Made by a program: the position numbers and the translations under genes. DNA of 26,002 nucleotides from a virus, in IMG/VR virus record IMGVR_UViG_3300020446_000070, positions 1-26,002 of that record. The stretch is one strand, 5' to 3'. Below the pieces are notes generated by a model, which saw only the letters and a list, made by a program, of their open reading frames with translations, made no database searches and had not been told where the DNA came from. Each line of letters begins with the position of its first letter. Position 1 is the first letter of the stretch. Positions 13,080 to 20,872 of the stretch are shown in pieces.

Positions 13080-14089
13080 CAACAGCAATAATCGATGGAG
13101 ACATCGTTGCGTTTAGATCCGCAGCGGCGGTCAGCGAACCTACGGATACACTGATGCCATTCAATCCTAACCATGCAAAAGAATACATGGAACACATGAT
13201 GAATGAGTGGATCAAGCGCGTAAAACCAAACGCTATTGTTATGTGTTTCAGTGATGAATCACGACGTTACTTTCGCCACGAAATCTTTCCTGAGTACAAA
13301 GCCAATCGTGGTGGAATTGAGCGACCTTCTGCACTCAATTTCTGTTATGAATATCTATCAGAAAAATACAAGGTTGTTCGTAAAGCAAACTTAGAAGCTG
13401 ATGACTTGTTGGGAATCTTAGGCACTCAGCCTGATATAGATAACCCTGTAATTATTAGCATCGATAAAGACATAATGACTTTGCCTTGTAAGGTATTTAA
13501 TCCGGACAAAATGCGACGACCTATTCGCATCAACCCTAACATGGCTGACCTTGCTGTATTCAAGCAAGCTATGGTGGGCGACAGTTCCGACAACTACAAA
13601 GGCATTCCGGGTGTAGGTACAGTAAAAGCAGATAAGGTATTACTGAATGCCCCACACCCAAAACTAGCATGGGATGTAACGCGCCAAGCGTTCCTCGATG
13701 CTGGACTAACAGAAGACTATGCCATCCTCATGGTTCGCCTAGCGCGTATCCTGAGACATGGCGACTATAAAGAAACTACCGGAGAAGTAAGACTATGGAC
13801 AGCAAACCAGCCAGACATATGGATGAAGCCATCAGCCCAAGCCATTACCAATTCAGAGCAACCGTCACCCTCGACGACGGAACAAAAGTCTCTGCCACCA
13901 TCGAAACCAAAGACTACATCAAAGCAGTCTGTCGGACACTCGAAGGTGACGAAGCGTGGGCGGTCAGCAACATCCTCAAGTACATCAGCCGGTACAGAAC
14001 CAAGCACAAAGAAAACGTCAAGCGCGACATCAACAAAGCAATCGAATACACGGACTTCCTCATCGAAATCCTCAAAGAAAAAGGGGTAA
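13076..14089 (+). CDS. 5'-3' exonuclease (T7 gp6 / FEN-like) with Ser/Thr/Lys-rich tail
   Basis: Degrades DNA from 5' ends and removes primers. The 337-residue protein has the FEN/5'-nuclease acidic sites: Asp8 in IDGD, YKANR at 74-78, EADD at 107-110, SIDKD at 128-132 and GDSSDNYKGIPGVG at 168-181, the last including the helix-hairpin-helix DNA contact. The nuclease fold ends near residue 240. The remaining ~98 residues are almost only Ser, Thr, Lys, Pro and Gln, basic and probably disordered, and are read out of frame over the DUF3310 gene (295-nt overlap). The core is close in length to other phage 5' exonucleases; the tail is extra. Confidence 0.92.
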   Translation: MTTAIIDGDIVAFRSAAAVSEPTDTLMPFNPNHAKEYMEHMMNEWIKRVKPNAIVMCFSDESRRYFRHEIFPEYKANRGGIERPSALNFCYEYLSEKYKVVRKANLEADDLLGILGTQPDIDNPVIISIDKDIMTLPCKVFNPDKMRRPIRINPNMADLAVFKQAMVGDSSDNYKGIPGVGTVKADKVLLNAPHPKLAWDVTRQAFLDAGLTEDYAILMVRLARILRHGDYKETTGEVRLWTANQPDIWMKPSAQAITNSEQPSPSTTEQKSLPPSKPKTTSKQSVGHSKVTKRGRSATSSSTSAGTEPSTKKTSSATSTKQSNTRTSSSKSSKKKG

Positions 14090-14106
14090 TCAATGATGAA
14101 AGATAG
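13795..14106 (+). CDS. DUF3310-family protein
   Basis: A 103-residue protein with the DUF3310 pattern: PSHY at 15-18, an IETKDYIKAV helix at 36-45, and NILKYISRYRTK at 59-70 followed by DINKAIEYTDFLI. Family members are common in phage nucleotide-metabolism modules; T7 gp1.7, a nucleotide kinase, is reported to be related, so a nucleotide role is plausible. ATG 13795 has GGAGAAG 8-14 nt upstream; an ATG further in is possible. Almost the whole gene lies within the 3' end of the exonuclease gene in another frame, and its end overlaps the MazG-like gene by 14 nt. Confidence 0.8.
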   Translation: MDSKPARHMDEAISPSHYQFRATVTLDDGTKVSATIETKDYIKAVCRTLEGDEAWAVSNILKYISRYRTKHKENVKRDINKAIEYTDFLIEILKEKGVINDER

Positions 14107-14497
14107 AAGCAGAGAAATGGCTGTGATGGAATTCAATAAGGCATTCGATCACCCTATTGATACGCGCATGACAGTTGACGAACTGATGCTACGTTTCGAA
14201 TTCATTAGAGAGGAATTTGAAGAATTTTCACTAGAGGTACATAACGCTGGGTGGCGTCTGTCTCATGGCAAACCACCGGACAACCTTGAGAACCTTCTGA
14301 AAGAACTAACGGATTTACAATATGTAGTAAGTGGCTTTGCTGTGGTTTTCGGCCTACCACTGCAAGTCGCTTTCAACAGAGTGCATCAATCAAACATGTC
14401 GAAGTTAGGCGACGATGGAAAGCCCATCAAGCGTGACGACGGTAAAGTATTAAAAGGCCCAAACTATAAAGAACCAAATCTCAAGGACTTAATATGA
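14093..14497 (+). CDS. MazG-like nucleotide pyrophosphohydrolase
   Basis: Members hydrolyse (d)NTPs or ppGpp-like substrates to monophosphates and pyrophosphate. The 134-residue protein shows the all-alpha NTP-PPase plan: an acidic helix with E40, E41, E43 and E44, and ELTDLQYVV at 71-79 with the second metal site (Glu71, Asp74). The C-terminus has a phage-typical VHQSNMSKLGDDGKPI-like stretch and a KGPNY motif. GGGG 6 nt before the ATG is the SD. It lies between DUF3310 and RNR, so a role in nucleotide supply fits. Confidence 0.88.
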   Translation: MMKDRSREMAVMEFNKAFDHPIDTRMTVDELMLRFEFIREEFEEFSLEVHNAGWRLSHGKPPDNLENLLKELTDLQYVVSGFAVVFGLPLQVAFNRVHQSNMSKLGDDGKPIKRDDGKVLKGPNYKEPNLKDLI

Positions 14498-16188
14498 CAA
14501 TATCAAATTACCACTATGGACCTACTCTTCCCCTCTCACAAGAAATCGACCGCGAGAAGTATCGCCAAGAGGGTGAAGACTTTTATCAAAAAGTAACTCG
14601 CATCGCTCAAGCATTAAAAGACAGCGGTGACCACTTTGAAGAGTTTCGTGATGCACTACGGCACATGCGTTTCCTACCGGCTGGTCGTGTGCAGAATGCT
14701 GTTGGCGCTGCGCGTCAAACTACAGCGTTCAACTGTTTTGTCAGTTCGCCTATCGAAGATTCGATGGACTCGATCATGGCAGTAGCTACTGAGGCTGCTG
14801 AAACAATGAGGCGAGGCGGTGGTATTGGATACGACTTTAGCAAGATCCGACCGCGTGGTGACAGAATCAAATCATTAGACAGTAAAGCATCAGGCCCAAT
14901 AAGTTTCATGGGTATCTTCGACGCGGTGTGTCAGACCATAGCTTCGAGCGGCCACAGACGCGGCGCGCAAATGGGTTGCATGTTGATATCCCACCCCGAT
15001 ATCGAGGAGTTTATTCTAGCTAAGAATAACTCTGACAAACTATTAGGATTCAATATCTCAATCCTAGTTACTGACAAGTTTATGGAATGCTTACAGTCTG
15101 GTGAGAAGTTCCCTCTTGAGTACGACGGAAGAGTCTATAAAGAAGTAGACCCTAAAGCGCTATGGGATATGGTCATGCGTTCGACTTGGGATTACGCGGA
15201 GCCAGGCGTTCTGTTTGTCGATACTATCAATAAAAACAATAACTTATGGTACTGTGAAACAATCTCTGCGACTAATCCATGCGCCGAACAGCCTCTACCT
15301 CACAACGGTGCGTGTCTGTTAGGGTCATTCAACTTGGTTAAATATGTCCTTGATGGTGCGTTTGATTACGGCGCTCTGACTCGCGACATATATCCAGTAG
15401 TCCGCGCTATGGATAATGTAGTTGATAGAACCATCTACCCACTACCGGCTCAAGAAAAGGAAGCTAAAGAGAAAAGACGTATGGGTCTAGGTGTTACCGG
15501 ACTAGCTAACGCTGGTGCGATGATGGGTCTAGATTATGCCAGCCCAAAGTTTATGGAATGGATGCATAAAGTATTAGGTATCATTCGTGATCACTGTTAT
15601 GCGGCATCGGCTGACCTCGCAAATGAGAAGGGAAGTTTCCATAAATACGAAGAAGAAATGTACACTCAAGGCGACTTCTATAAGACCCTTTCTGATTGGG
15701 TCAAAGAAAAGATTGTAAAACAAGGACTTAGGAACTCTCACCTACTTTCGATTGCACCGACCGGAACTATCAGTCTGGTTGCTGACAACGTGTCTTCTGG
15801 TATCGAGCCACCTTTCTCTTTGTATTACGACAGAACCATTCAGCATTTTGAGGGCTCTAAGGTCGAGCGTGTAGAAGACTATGCGTATCGTCAGGGGTAT
15901 GTCGGTAAGACTGCCAATGAGATTACCGCTCAAGACCATGTTCGTGTTCTTGCTTGTGCATCTGCTTATGTTGATTCAGCGGTGTCTAAAACGTGCAACG
16001 TTGGTGACGATGTTCCGTATGAGGAATTTAAGACGCTATACGAAAATGCATGGGCTCTTGGCTGTAAAGGCATAACGACCTTTAGGGCTGCTGGAAAGCG
16101 ATATGGCGTTTTGAACGAAGTAAAAGAAGAGCCAAAAGCAGAGGCTTGCTACATCGACCCAGCAACCGGACAAAAGGAGTGTGCTTAA
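14494..16188 (+). CDS. nrdJ: Class II (adenosylcobalamin-dependent) ribonucleotide reductase
   Basis: Reduces ribonucleotides to deoxyribonucleotides. The 564-residue protein carries Cys81 (AFNCFVSS), the radical site Asn261-Cys263-Glu265 (NPCAEQPL), the partner Cys274 (ACLLGSFNL), an APTGTISL phosphate loop and C-terminal cysteines 552 and 563 for re-reduction. The lack of a small-subunit gene nearby and the short monomer favour class II, like the enzymes of cyanopodoviruses. It overlaps MazG (ATGA) and the next gene by 1 nt. The host must supply cobalamin and thioredoxin or a substitute; none is encoded here. Confidence 0.9.
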   Translation: MTISNYHYGPTLPLSQEIDREKYRQEGEDFYQKVTRIAQALKDSGDHFEEFRDALRHMRFLPAGRVQNAVGAARQTTAFNCFVSSPIEDSMDSIMAVATEAAETMRRGGGIGYDFSKIRPRGDRIKSLDSKASGPISFMGIFDAVCQTIASSGHRRGAQMGCMLISHPDIEEFILAKNNSDKLLGFNISILVTDKFMECLQSGEKFPLEYDGRVYKEVDPKALWDMVMRSTWDYAEPGVLFVDTINKNNNLWYCETISATNPCAEQPLPHNGACLLGSFNLVKYVLDGAFDYGALTRDIYPVVRAMDNVVDRTIYPLPAQEKEAKEKRRMGLGVTGLANAGAMMGLDYASPKFMEWMHKVLGIIRDHCYAASADLANEKGSFHKYEEEMYTQGDFYKTLSDWVKEKIVKQGLRNSHLLSIAPTGTISLVADNVSSGIEPPFSLYYDRTIQHFEGSKVERVEDYAYRQGYVGKTANEITAQDHVRVLACASAYVDSAVSKTCNVGDDVPYEEFKTLYENAWALGCKGITTFRAAGKRYGVLNEVKEEPKAEACYIDPATGQKECA

Positions 16189-16382
16189 TGACACCCCAAG
16201 AATTTGGGATGTGGGGGATATCAGTATTTGTATGGGTCTGCACCGTGTTTTTCACGGTGTGGGCTGTCTCTTTCGTCCGCAATGAACGGCAGAAACTCTG
16301 GCTAGAAGAGCAAATGAGACTGCGATTTCTAGAGCAAGTAGACAAAGAAGAACTGCATATTGAATTTAAACCAGAAGAATAG
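16188..16382 (+). CDS. Small membrane protein, 64 aa
   Basis: ATG at 16188 shares its A with the RNR stop; AAAGGAG lies 8-14 nt upstream. One membrane span (about residues 9-29, MWGISVFVWVCTVFFTVWAVS) is followed by a basic then acidic coiled helix (RNERQKLWLEEQMRLRFLEQ). The positive residues after the span predict a cytoplasmic C-terminus. I recognise no family. An in-frame reading from 16146 would start inside RNR and is rejected. Confidence 0.65.
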   Translation: MTPQEFGMWGISVFVWVCTVFFTVWAVSFVRNERQKLWLEEQMRLRFLEQVDKEELHIEFKPEE

Positions 16383-16397
16383 AGGGGGGTTCTGCCC

Positions 16398-16598
16398 ATG
16401 AAACTAGACGAAGACTATCCATTTCCAGAAACCAGCGAACAACTAATAGAACGTTTGGATGAGGCATACCCGCCCCGCTGTTTAGGAAAAGACGAAGACG
16501 TGATCGCTCATCATCGTTATGCAGCAAAGCGCGAACTGATAGATGAGTTGAAACAGGCACTACTAGAATACAAAGAAGGTGACAATGAGAATCCGTAA
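16398..16598 (+). CDS. Conserved hypothetical phage protein, 66 aa
   Basis: ATG 16398 has a strong AGAGGGGGG upstream. The acidic helical protein has a LIERLDEAYPPRCLGKDED stretch and HHRYAAKRELIDEL, a pattern I recall from small proteins near the head genes of other T7-like phages; no function is known. It overlaps the acetyltransferase gene by 14 nt. Confidence 0.65.
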   Translation: MKLDEDYPFPETSEQLIERLDEAYPPRCLGKDEDVIAHHRYAAKRELIDELKQALLEYKEGDNENP

Positions 16599-17040
16599 AA
16601 TGACATCTAACGATGTTCCTATAGTTATTGCTCTTGGACATGCTATGCATGAAGAGAGTTACTTTAAATTTCTCGACTTTAATGAGGATAAATTACAAAG
16701 GCTATGGCAGAACATCGAAGACATGCCGACAATGTTTTGTGCATTTGTCGCTGAGTCAGATACAGAGTTCATTGGTTTCTTTGTAGGTATGTGTACCGAA
16801 CACTGGTTTGGGCATGATAAGGTTGCATGTGACCTAGCTGTTTACGTCCGCACTGACAAGCGTGGGGGTACGGCTGCACCGCGATTAATAAAAGCCTATG
16901 AAGAATGGGCTTGGAATGTTGCGAATGCTCAAGAAGTTCACATTGGAACATCAACTAACGTTAACTCTGAACGTGTGAAATCACTTTATAAGCGACTAGG
17001 TTTTGGTGACGAAGCGTTCTTTTTAAGAAAAAGGAAATAA
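16585..17040 (+). CDS. GNAT-family N-acetyltransferase
   Basis: Transfers acetyl from acetyl-CoA to an amine. The 151-residue protein has the GNAT plan: N-terminal MRIRKMTSNDV, beta 4 DLAVYVR at 83-89, the acetyl-CoA pyrophosphate loop DKRGGTAAPRLIKAYEEWA at 91-109, and a C-terminal SLYKRLGF segment at 133-140. ATG 16585 is preferred over GTG 16579 because AAGG at 16576-16579 is properly spaced for it. Similar enzymes sit before the portal gene in several marine podoviruses. The substrate is unknown; a host or virion protein is possible. Confidence 0.85.
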   Translation: MRIRKMTSNDVPIVIALGHAMHEESYFKFLDFNEDKLQRLWQNIEDMPTMFCAFVAESDTEFIGFFVGMCTEHWFGHDKVACDLAVYVRTDKRGGTAAPRLIKAYEEWAWNVANAQEVHIGTSTNVNSERVKSLYKRLGFGDEAFFLRKRK

Positions 17041-17045
17041 GGAAT

Positions 17046-17276
17046 ATGTGTGGCGCACCAAGAATAAGCGCTCCACCGCCCCCTCCACCACCTCCAGCAC
17101 CAGCACCAGCGCCGACTGCACCAGCACCAAGCGCAGCTATCTTGCCGGATGCTCAAGGCTACATTCAAAGCCGGAGAAAGAGGAAGGGCGCTGGACGTTC
17201 GAATCTAAGAATTCAACTAAACCAAGGCAATGGCATGGGAACTGCTGTTGGTACTGGTATCAATACTAATCAATAA
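17046..17276 (+). CDS. Pro/Ala-rich gp7.3-like tail assembly protein
   Basis: The 76-residue protein starts MCGAPRIS, then has a run of Pro and Ala (residues 10-28), and ends with a basic RRKRKGAGRSNLRIQL segment and a Gly-rich tail with GTGIN. T7 gp7.3, a virion/tail protein needed for adsorption, shares the plan of an Ala/Pro-rich front, a basic R-K patch and a Gly-rich end with GGGINI, and the same position before the portal gene. ATG has AAGGA 5 nt upstream. The homology is inferred from plan and position because the sequence is low complexity. Confidence 0.6.
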   Translation: MCGAPRISAPPPPPPPPAPAPAPTAPAPSAAILPDAQGYIQSRRKRKGAGRSNLRIQLNQGNGMGTAVGTGINTNQ

Positions 17277-17287
17277 GTGAGGTGATC

Positions 17288-18823
17288 ATGGCAGAGACTG
17301 CACGATCCCGCTACGAACTAATGAAGCGGAAGCGTGACCCTTATCTACGTCGGGCTAGAGATTGTGCAGCTCTGACAATCCCCGCTCTGATGCCACCAGA
17401 AGGTCATAACGAATTTGCGTTATTGCCGGAACCGTATCAGGGGCTAGGGGCTAGAGCGACAGTAAGTCTAGCTAGTAGATTAATGGTTGCGATGTACCCG
17501 CCTGGAAAATCGTCATTCAAACTAGATGTGCCAGCGGAAGCCAGAATTCAAGCTGGTGAAATGGCACTATCTCCAGACATCGAGCAAGGTCTTGTTATGT
17601 CTGAAACGTTGATTGGCGCAGAGATTGAGCGGAAACAATGGCGAAGGTCAACTAACCTCGCTCTGCAATATCTTCTGGTTACAGGTAATGTGCTAGAATT
17701 TATGCAACCCGATAACACCATACGCATCTTTCGATTAGACCAATTCTGCGTATCTCGCGATATGCAAGGTGACGTAATAGAAATAATAACAGAAGAATAT
17801 CTGTCACCCGAAAGTTTGCCCGACAATGCAAGAGGGCTGGTAGCGGAAGATGATTTTACTGACAATCGCGTTCCTTTGTACACGCACGTCAAGCGGAACA
17901 AAGATTTAAACTACGATGTGCATCAAGAGATTAATGGCAAGACTGTGCCTAAATCAAAAGGTCTTTATGAGACACTACCGTACAACGCATTGAGATATAC
18001 TTCCGTCGTGGGGGAAGACTACGGAAGAGGCAAAGTAGAAGAACACTTGCCAGATTTACGCACCATTGACGCCTTGTCGAAATCACTTATCGACGGCGCG
18101 GCGATGGCCTCTCGTAACATCACAATGATACGTCCTAACGCAGCCGGCGGTATTAACCTAAGACGTCGTATCGCGAAAGCTGATAACGGCGATATTATTG
18201 TTGGCAATGCTGAAGACGTTGTGATGCTACAGTTTCAGAACAACAACGGTATGCAGTTATGTGCGGCCGAACTGGAACGACAGACGCGAGAAGTATCGCA
18301 AGCGTTCTTAATGGGCGCAGCGACTGTTCGTGATTCAGAAAGAACCACGGCATTTGAAGTGCGTAGAATGACTGAAGAACTTGAAGCCACTTTAGGTGGA
18401 GTCTATTCGCAGTTGTCGGAAACGATGCAACAAGCGCGTATGAGGAGACTCATTGTGCAAATGAAGAGAAATGGTCAGCTACCGGATTGGCCCGACGGTC
18501 TTGTCGAGCCTGTAATCTTAACTGGCATGGAAGCCTTGGGGCGTGAACAGGACGTTAACAAGGTACAAACCGCTCTTGCATTCCTCTCAGGTATGCCACC
18601 AGAAATGATGAAGTTTATCAAAATGGATGTACTTCTATCTAAGGCATTCCACGGCCTTGATCTGCCAGACGCAGTAAGAAGCCAACAAGAGGTTCAAGAA
18701 GAGCAAGAAGAACAAGCACGTCAGGCCGCGCTAGCAGCCGGTGCTAATGCCGCTGCAACGCAAGCGGGTACTATGGGTGCAGATGCCGTTATCCAGCAAG
18801 CACAAGCTAATATGAACCAGTGA
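17288..18823 (+). CDS. Portal / head-tail connector protein (T7 gp8-like)
   Basis: Forms the dodecameric ring at the capsid vertex through which DNA enters and leaves. The 511-residue protein (T7: 536) has the typical N-terminal helices (RSRYELMKRKRDPYLRRARDCA), a central DQFCVSRDMQGDVIEI strand, LPYNALRYTSVVGEDYGRG near residue 235, and a Gln/Glu/Ala-rich C-terminal region. ATG 17288 is chosen over GTG 17282 because GAGGTG serves as its SD. It precedes the scaffold gene. Confidence 0.93.
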   Translation: MAETARSRYELMKRKRDPYLRRARDCAALTIPALMPPEGHNEFALLPEPYQGLGARATVSLASRLMVAMYPPGKSSFKLDVPAEARIQAGEMALSPDIEQGLVMSETLIGAEIERKQWRRSTNLALQYLLVTGNVLEFMQPDNTIRIFRLDQFCVSRDMQGDVIEIITEEYLSPESLPDNARGLVAEDDFTDNRVPLYTHVKRNKDLNYDVHQEINGKTVPKSKGLYETLPYNALRYTSVVGEDYGRGKVEEHLPDLRTIDALSKSLIDGAAMASRNITMIRPNAAGGINLRRRIAKADNGDIIVGNAEDVVMLQFQNNNGMQLCAAELERQTREVSQAFLMGAATVRDSERTTAFEVRRMTEELEATLGGVYSQLSETMQQARMRRLIVQMKRNGQLPDWPDGLVEPVILTGMEALGREQDVNKVQTALAFLSGMPPEMMKFIKMDVLLSKAFHGLDLPDAVRSQQEVQEEQEEQARQAALAAGANAAATQAGTMGADAVIQQAQANMNQ

Positions 18824-18830
18824 GGATTTT

Positions 18831-19649
18831 ATGAACGACACAGATAACCAAGCACCGGCAGAAGGTTCTGATGACTACAACCAGCAAATGGCTGACCGTT
18901 ATCAAGGACAAGGTGAGGCACAAACCGACCCTGTAGAACAACTGCCAGTAAACCCAATGCCCGAAGGTGGCTACGATAAGTTTTATAACAAAGACACCGG
19001 AAGCTATGATTGGGAGAACCATGCAAAAGAACTTGCATACCGGTTGCAACAACAGCAATCAAACCAAGACCCGAATGCTAATGACCAACAGACCGATACG
19101 AAGACAGAATCGGAACAGACAGAGGTCAATAGTATCATCACACAAGCCGGACTTAGCCCAGACGTCTTGCGAAACCAACTTGAGCAAGAGGGCGACCTTA
19201 CGGATGAACAGTTCGCCGCGTTGGAGCGGGTGGGAATTCCAAGAGATATCGCGGAAACATACGTCGACAACTTAAATTACAGACGTGAGGCCACTCGTAA
19301 TGAGGCGCTAGAATATATTGGTGGTGAGCAAGCATGGAAAGATATGGTTGATTGGGGTTTGCAAAATCTTGAGCAAAGCGAGATTGATACATACAACAAT
19401 CTTCTAGCTACCAATGATTGGCGTATTGCTGCGGACGCTATCCGCGTAAGGATGGGCGACTTAGCACCTAACCGAACACCAGAACCACAATTGGTATCTG
19501 GTCAAACACAGAACGGCTCAACGTTTGGTTATCGTTCTAAATCTGAAATGATGGCTGATATGTCCTCTCCACAATATCAGTCTGATCCAGCATTTCGACA
19601 AGAGGTTGCGCGTAAAATGCAGACCGCAACATGGGATCTGGATGGTTAA
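18831..19649 (+). CDS. Capsid scaffolding protein (T7 gp9-like)
   Basis: Guides capsid assembly and leaves before DNA packaging. The 272-residue acidic protein is rich in Gln, Asn, Glu and Asp, has YDWENHAKELAYRLQQQ coiled sequence, and a C-terminal GYRSKSEMMADMSSPQYQSDPAFR segment typical of T7-type scaffolds, ending in a short basic helix that should contact the capsid protein. GAGG precedes the ATG. It sits between portal and capsid, as in T7, and is followed at once by a terminator. Confidence 0.92.
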   Translation: MNDTDNQAPAEGSDDYNQQMADRYQGQGEAQTDPVEQLPVNPMPEGGYDKFYNKDTGSYDWENHAKELAYRLQQQQSNQDPNANDQQTDTKTESEQTEVNSIITQAGLSPDVLRNQLEQEGDLTDEQFAALERVGIPRDIAETYVDNLNYRREATRNEALEYIGGEQAWKDMVDWGLQNLEQSEIDTYNNLLATNDWRIAADAIRVRMGDLAPNRTPEPQLVSGQTQNGSTFGYRSKSEMMADMSSPQYQSDPAFRQEVARKMQTATWDLDG

Positions 19650-19653
19650 CAAA

Positions 19654-19685
19654 AGGGGTGGTCTTCGGACTGCCCCTATTTTTTG
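19654..19685 (+). terminator. Intrinsic terminator after the scaffold gene
   Basis: A 10-bp stem (19654-19663 with 19668-19677, two wobble pairs) capped by a stable TTCG tetraloop and followed by ATTTTTT. It starts 4 nt after the scaffold stop. It would reduce read-through from upstream, so the capsid gene probably has its own promoter. Confidence 0.9.
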
Positions 19686-19826
19686 TGCATTTTGAGTACA
19701 CTTCTGCCCGATAAATATAGGCACGGTAAGCCAGTAAGTAAGACAGACCCGATACGTCGGATAATCTGTGTGTGAAAGCGGTAATACCAAAACTCAACTT
19801 TAATTAACGACTAGGAGAAAAATGTT
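19686..19826 (+). promoter_or_regulatory. Capsid gene leader with candidate promoter and hairpin
   Basis: A gap of about 140 nt with no gene. TTGAGT at 19692-19697 and TATAGG at 19716-19721 (18 nt apart) could be a promoter; TATAGG could equally be the start region of a phage-polymerase promoter. A hairpin follows: ACAGA 19743-19747 with TCTGT 19765-19769, and CCGA 19749-19752 with TCGG 19757-19760 around a TACG loop. It may stabilise the leader or be an RNase III site, as in the T7 capsid leader. The strong SD AGGAG lies at 19812-19816. Confidence 0.4.
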
Positions 19827-20819
19827 ATGGCTACAGGTCAGGCATCGAGTCCAGTCCGTTTTGGTAAAGGCCAATCTAGTCCAGTAGACAATAGATCCCT
19901 TTATTTGGACGTATTTGGTGGCGAGGTCATCACTGCGTTCGATAATGCAACTGTTACTCTGGATAAGCACACGGTTAAAACCTTAAGCGGCGGGGCCAAA
20001 TCTTATCGCTTTCCTAAGACTTGGAAAGCAGACGCTGAATATCATACGCCCGGCACAGAATTGCTTGGTAATGATTTCACAACTGGTGAACTCACCATTA
20101 ACGTTGACGACATTCTTGTCTCACACTATGCGATTGCAGACTTAGACCGAATCTTGTCTCACTTTGACATGAGGTCAATCATCTCTGGCGAGATGGGTCG
20201 CGCACTTGCAAAAGTGTTCGATAAGAACGTATTCCGTCAACTCATTCTAGCAGCAAGAACAGCAGCTTCTGCGCCATTCCCAGGCGGTGAAAGCATCACT
20301 GATGCATCGCTGGCTGCTACGAATAGTGTTTATAGTGGTATCGATTGGATCGACGCCATTCGTGACGCAAACATCCGACTGTTTAATAAAGATGTACCAG
20401 ACGACATGCCAAGGTTCTTGGCGGTCACCACTGAAATCTTTGACGCAATCAAGTATGCCAAAGATAGCAATGGTCAGTACCTCGTATTGAACAGGGATTT
20501 CCAAGCTGATACAGCCGGTGGTATTTCCTCACGCGCTGAAACTATCAAGATTGATGGTGTGACTGTTGTTAAGTCACGCAACATTCCAAACTCTGATGAG
20601 TCCGCTGATGCAACAGTGTTCTCTAAGTATAGAGGTGACTACTCAAACACCGTTGGTGTTATGTGGTGTCCTCAGTCTGTTGCGACTGTCAAGCTGATGG
20701 ATATCAGTATGGAAACAGAACGTGATGTCCGTAGACTTGAAGACTTTATGGTCAGCAAGATGTTCGTCGGACATGGCACTATGCGTCCTGAGATGGCTAT
20801 CGAACTTAAGACTGCCTAA
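19827..20819 (+). CDS. Major capsid protein (T7 gp10-like)
   Basis: The 330-residue protein (T7 gp10A: 345) shows the HK97-fold T7 family pattern: YLDVFGGEVITAFDNATVTLDKH near the start, ISGEMGRALAKVFDKNVFRQLILAAR around residue 112, and KYRGDYSNTVGVMWCPQSVATVKLMD near the end. AGGAG 10 nt before the ATG is strong, as expected for the most abundant protein. It is framed by terminators on both sides. No slippery site or downstream extension for a 10B-type frameshift product is visible. Confidence 0.95.
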   Translation: MATGQASSPVRFGKGQSSPVDNRSLYLDVFGGEVITAFDNATVTLDKHTVKTLSGGAKSYRFPKTWKADAEYHTPGTELLGNDFTTGELTINVDDILVSHYAIADLDRILSHFDMRSIISGEMGRALAKVFDKNVFRQLILAARTAASAPFPGGESITDASLAATNSVYSGIDWIDAIRDANIRLFNKDVPDDMPRFLAVTTEIFDAIKYAKDSNGQYLVLNRDFQADTAGGISSRAETIKIDGVTVVKSRNIPNSDESADATVFSKYRGDYSNTVGVMWCPQSVATVKLMDISMETERDVRRLEDFMVSKMFVGHGTMRPEMAIELKTA

Positions 20820-20827
20820 TCATTATC

Positions 20828-20859
20828 GGGAGAGTCCATTGTGGCTCTCCCTATTTTTT
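20828..20859 (+). terminator. Intrinsic terminator after the capsid gene
   Basis: GGGAGAG (20828-20834) pairs with CTCTCCC (20845-20851). An inner CCA/TGG (20836-20838 with 20842-20844) forms with T20835 bulged, followed by TATTTTTT. It lies 8 nt after the capsid stop, in the position of the T7 late terminator, and probably lets part of transcription pass to the tail genes. Confidence 0.9.
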
Positions 20860-20872
20860 ACAGGAGATTTGA

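Noticed and set aside
13765-14136. 123-aa reading frame on the minus strand
   Set aside because: It is the antisense of the exonuclease/DUF3310 overlap, with no SD and biased composition caused by the sense genes.
17062-17125. Possible CRISPR-like or tandem repeat
   Set aside because: It is the Pro/Ala codon run of the gp7.3-like gene, without spaced repeats.
20800-20870. T7-like 10B frameshift product of the capsid gene
   Set aside because: No slippery sequence is seen near the stop and a terminator follows within 10 nt.
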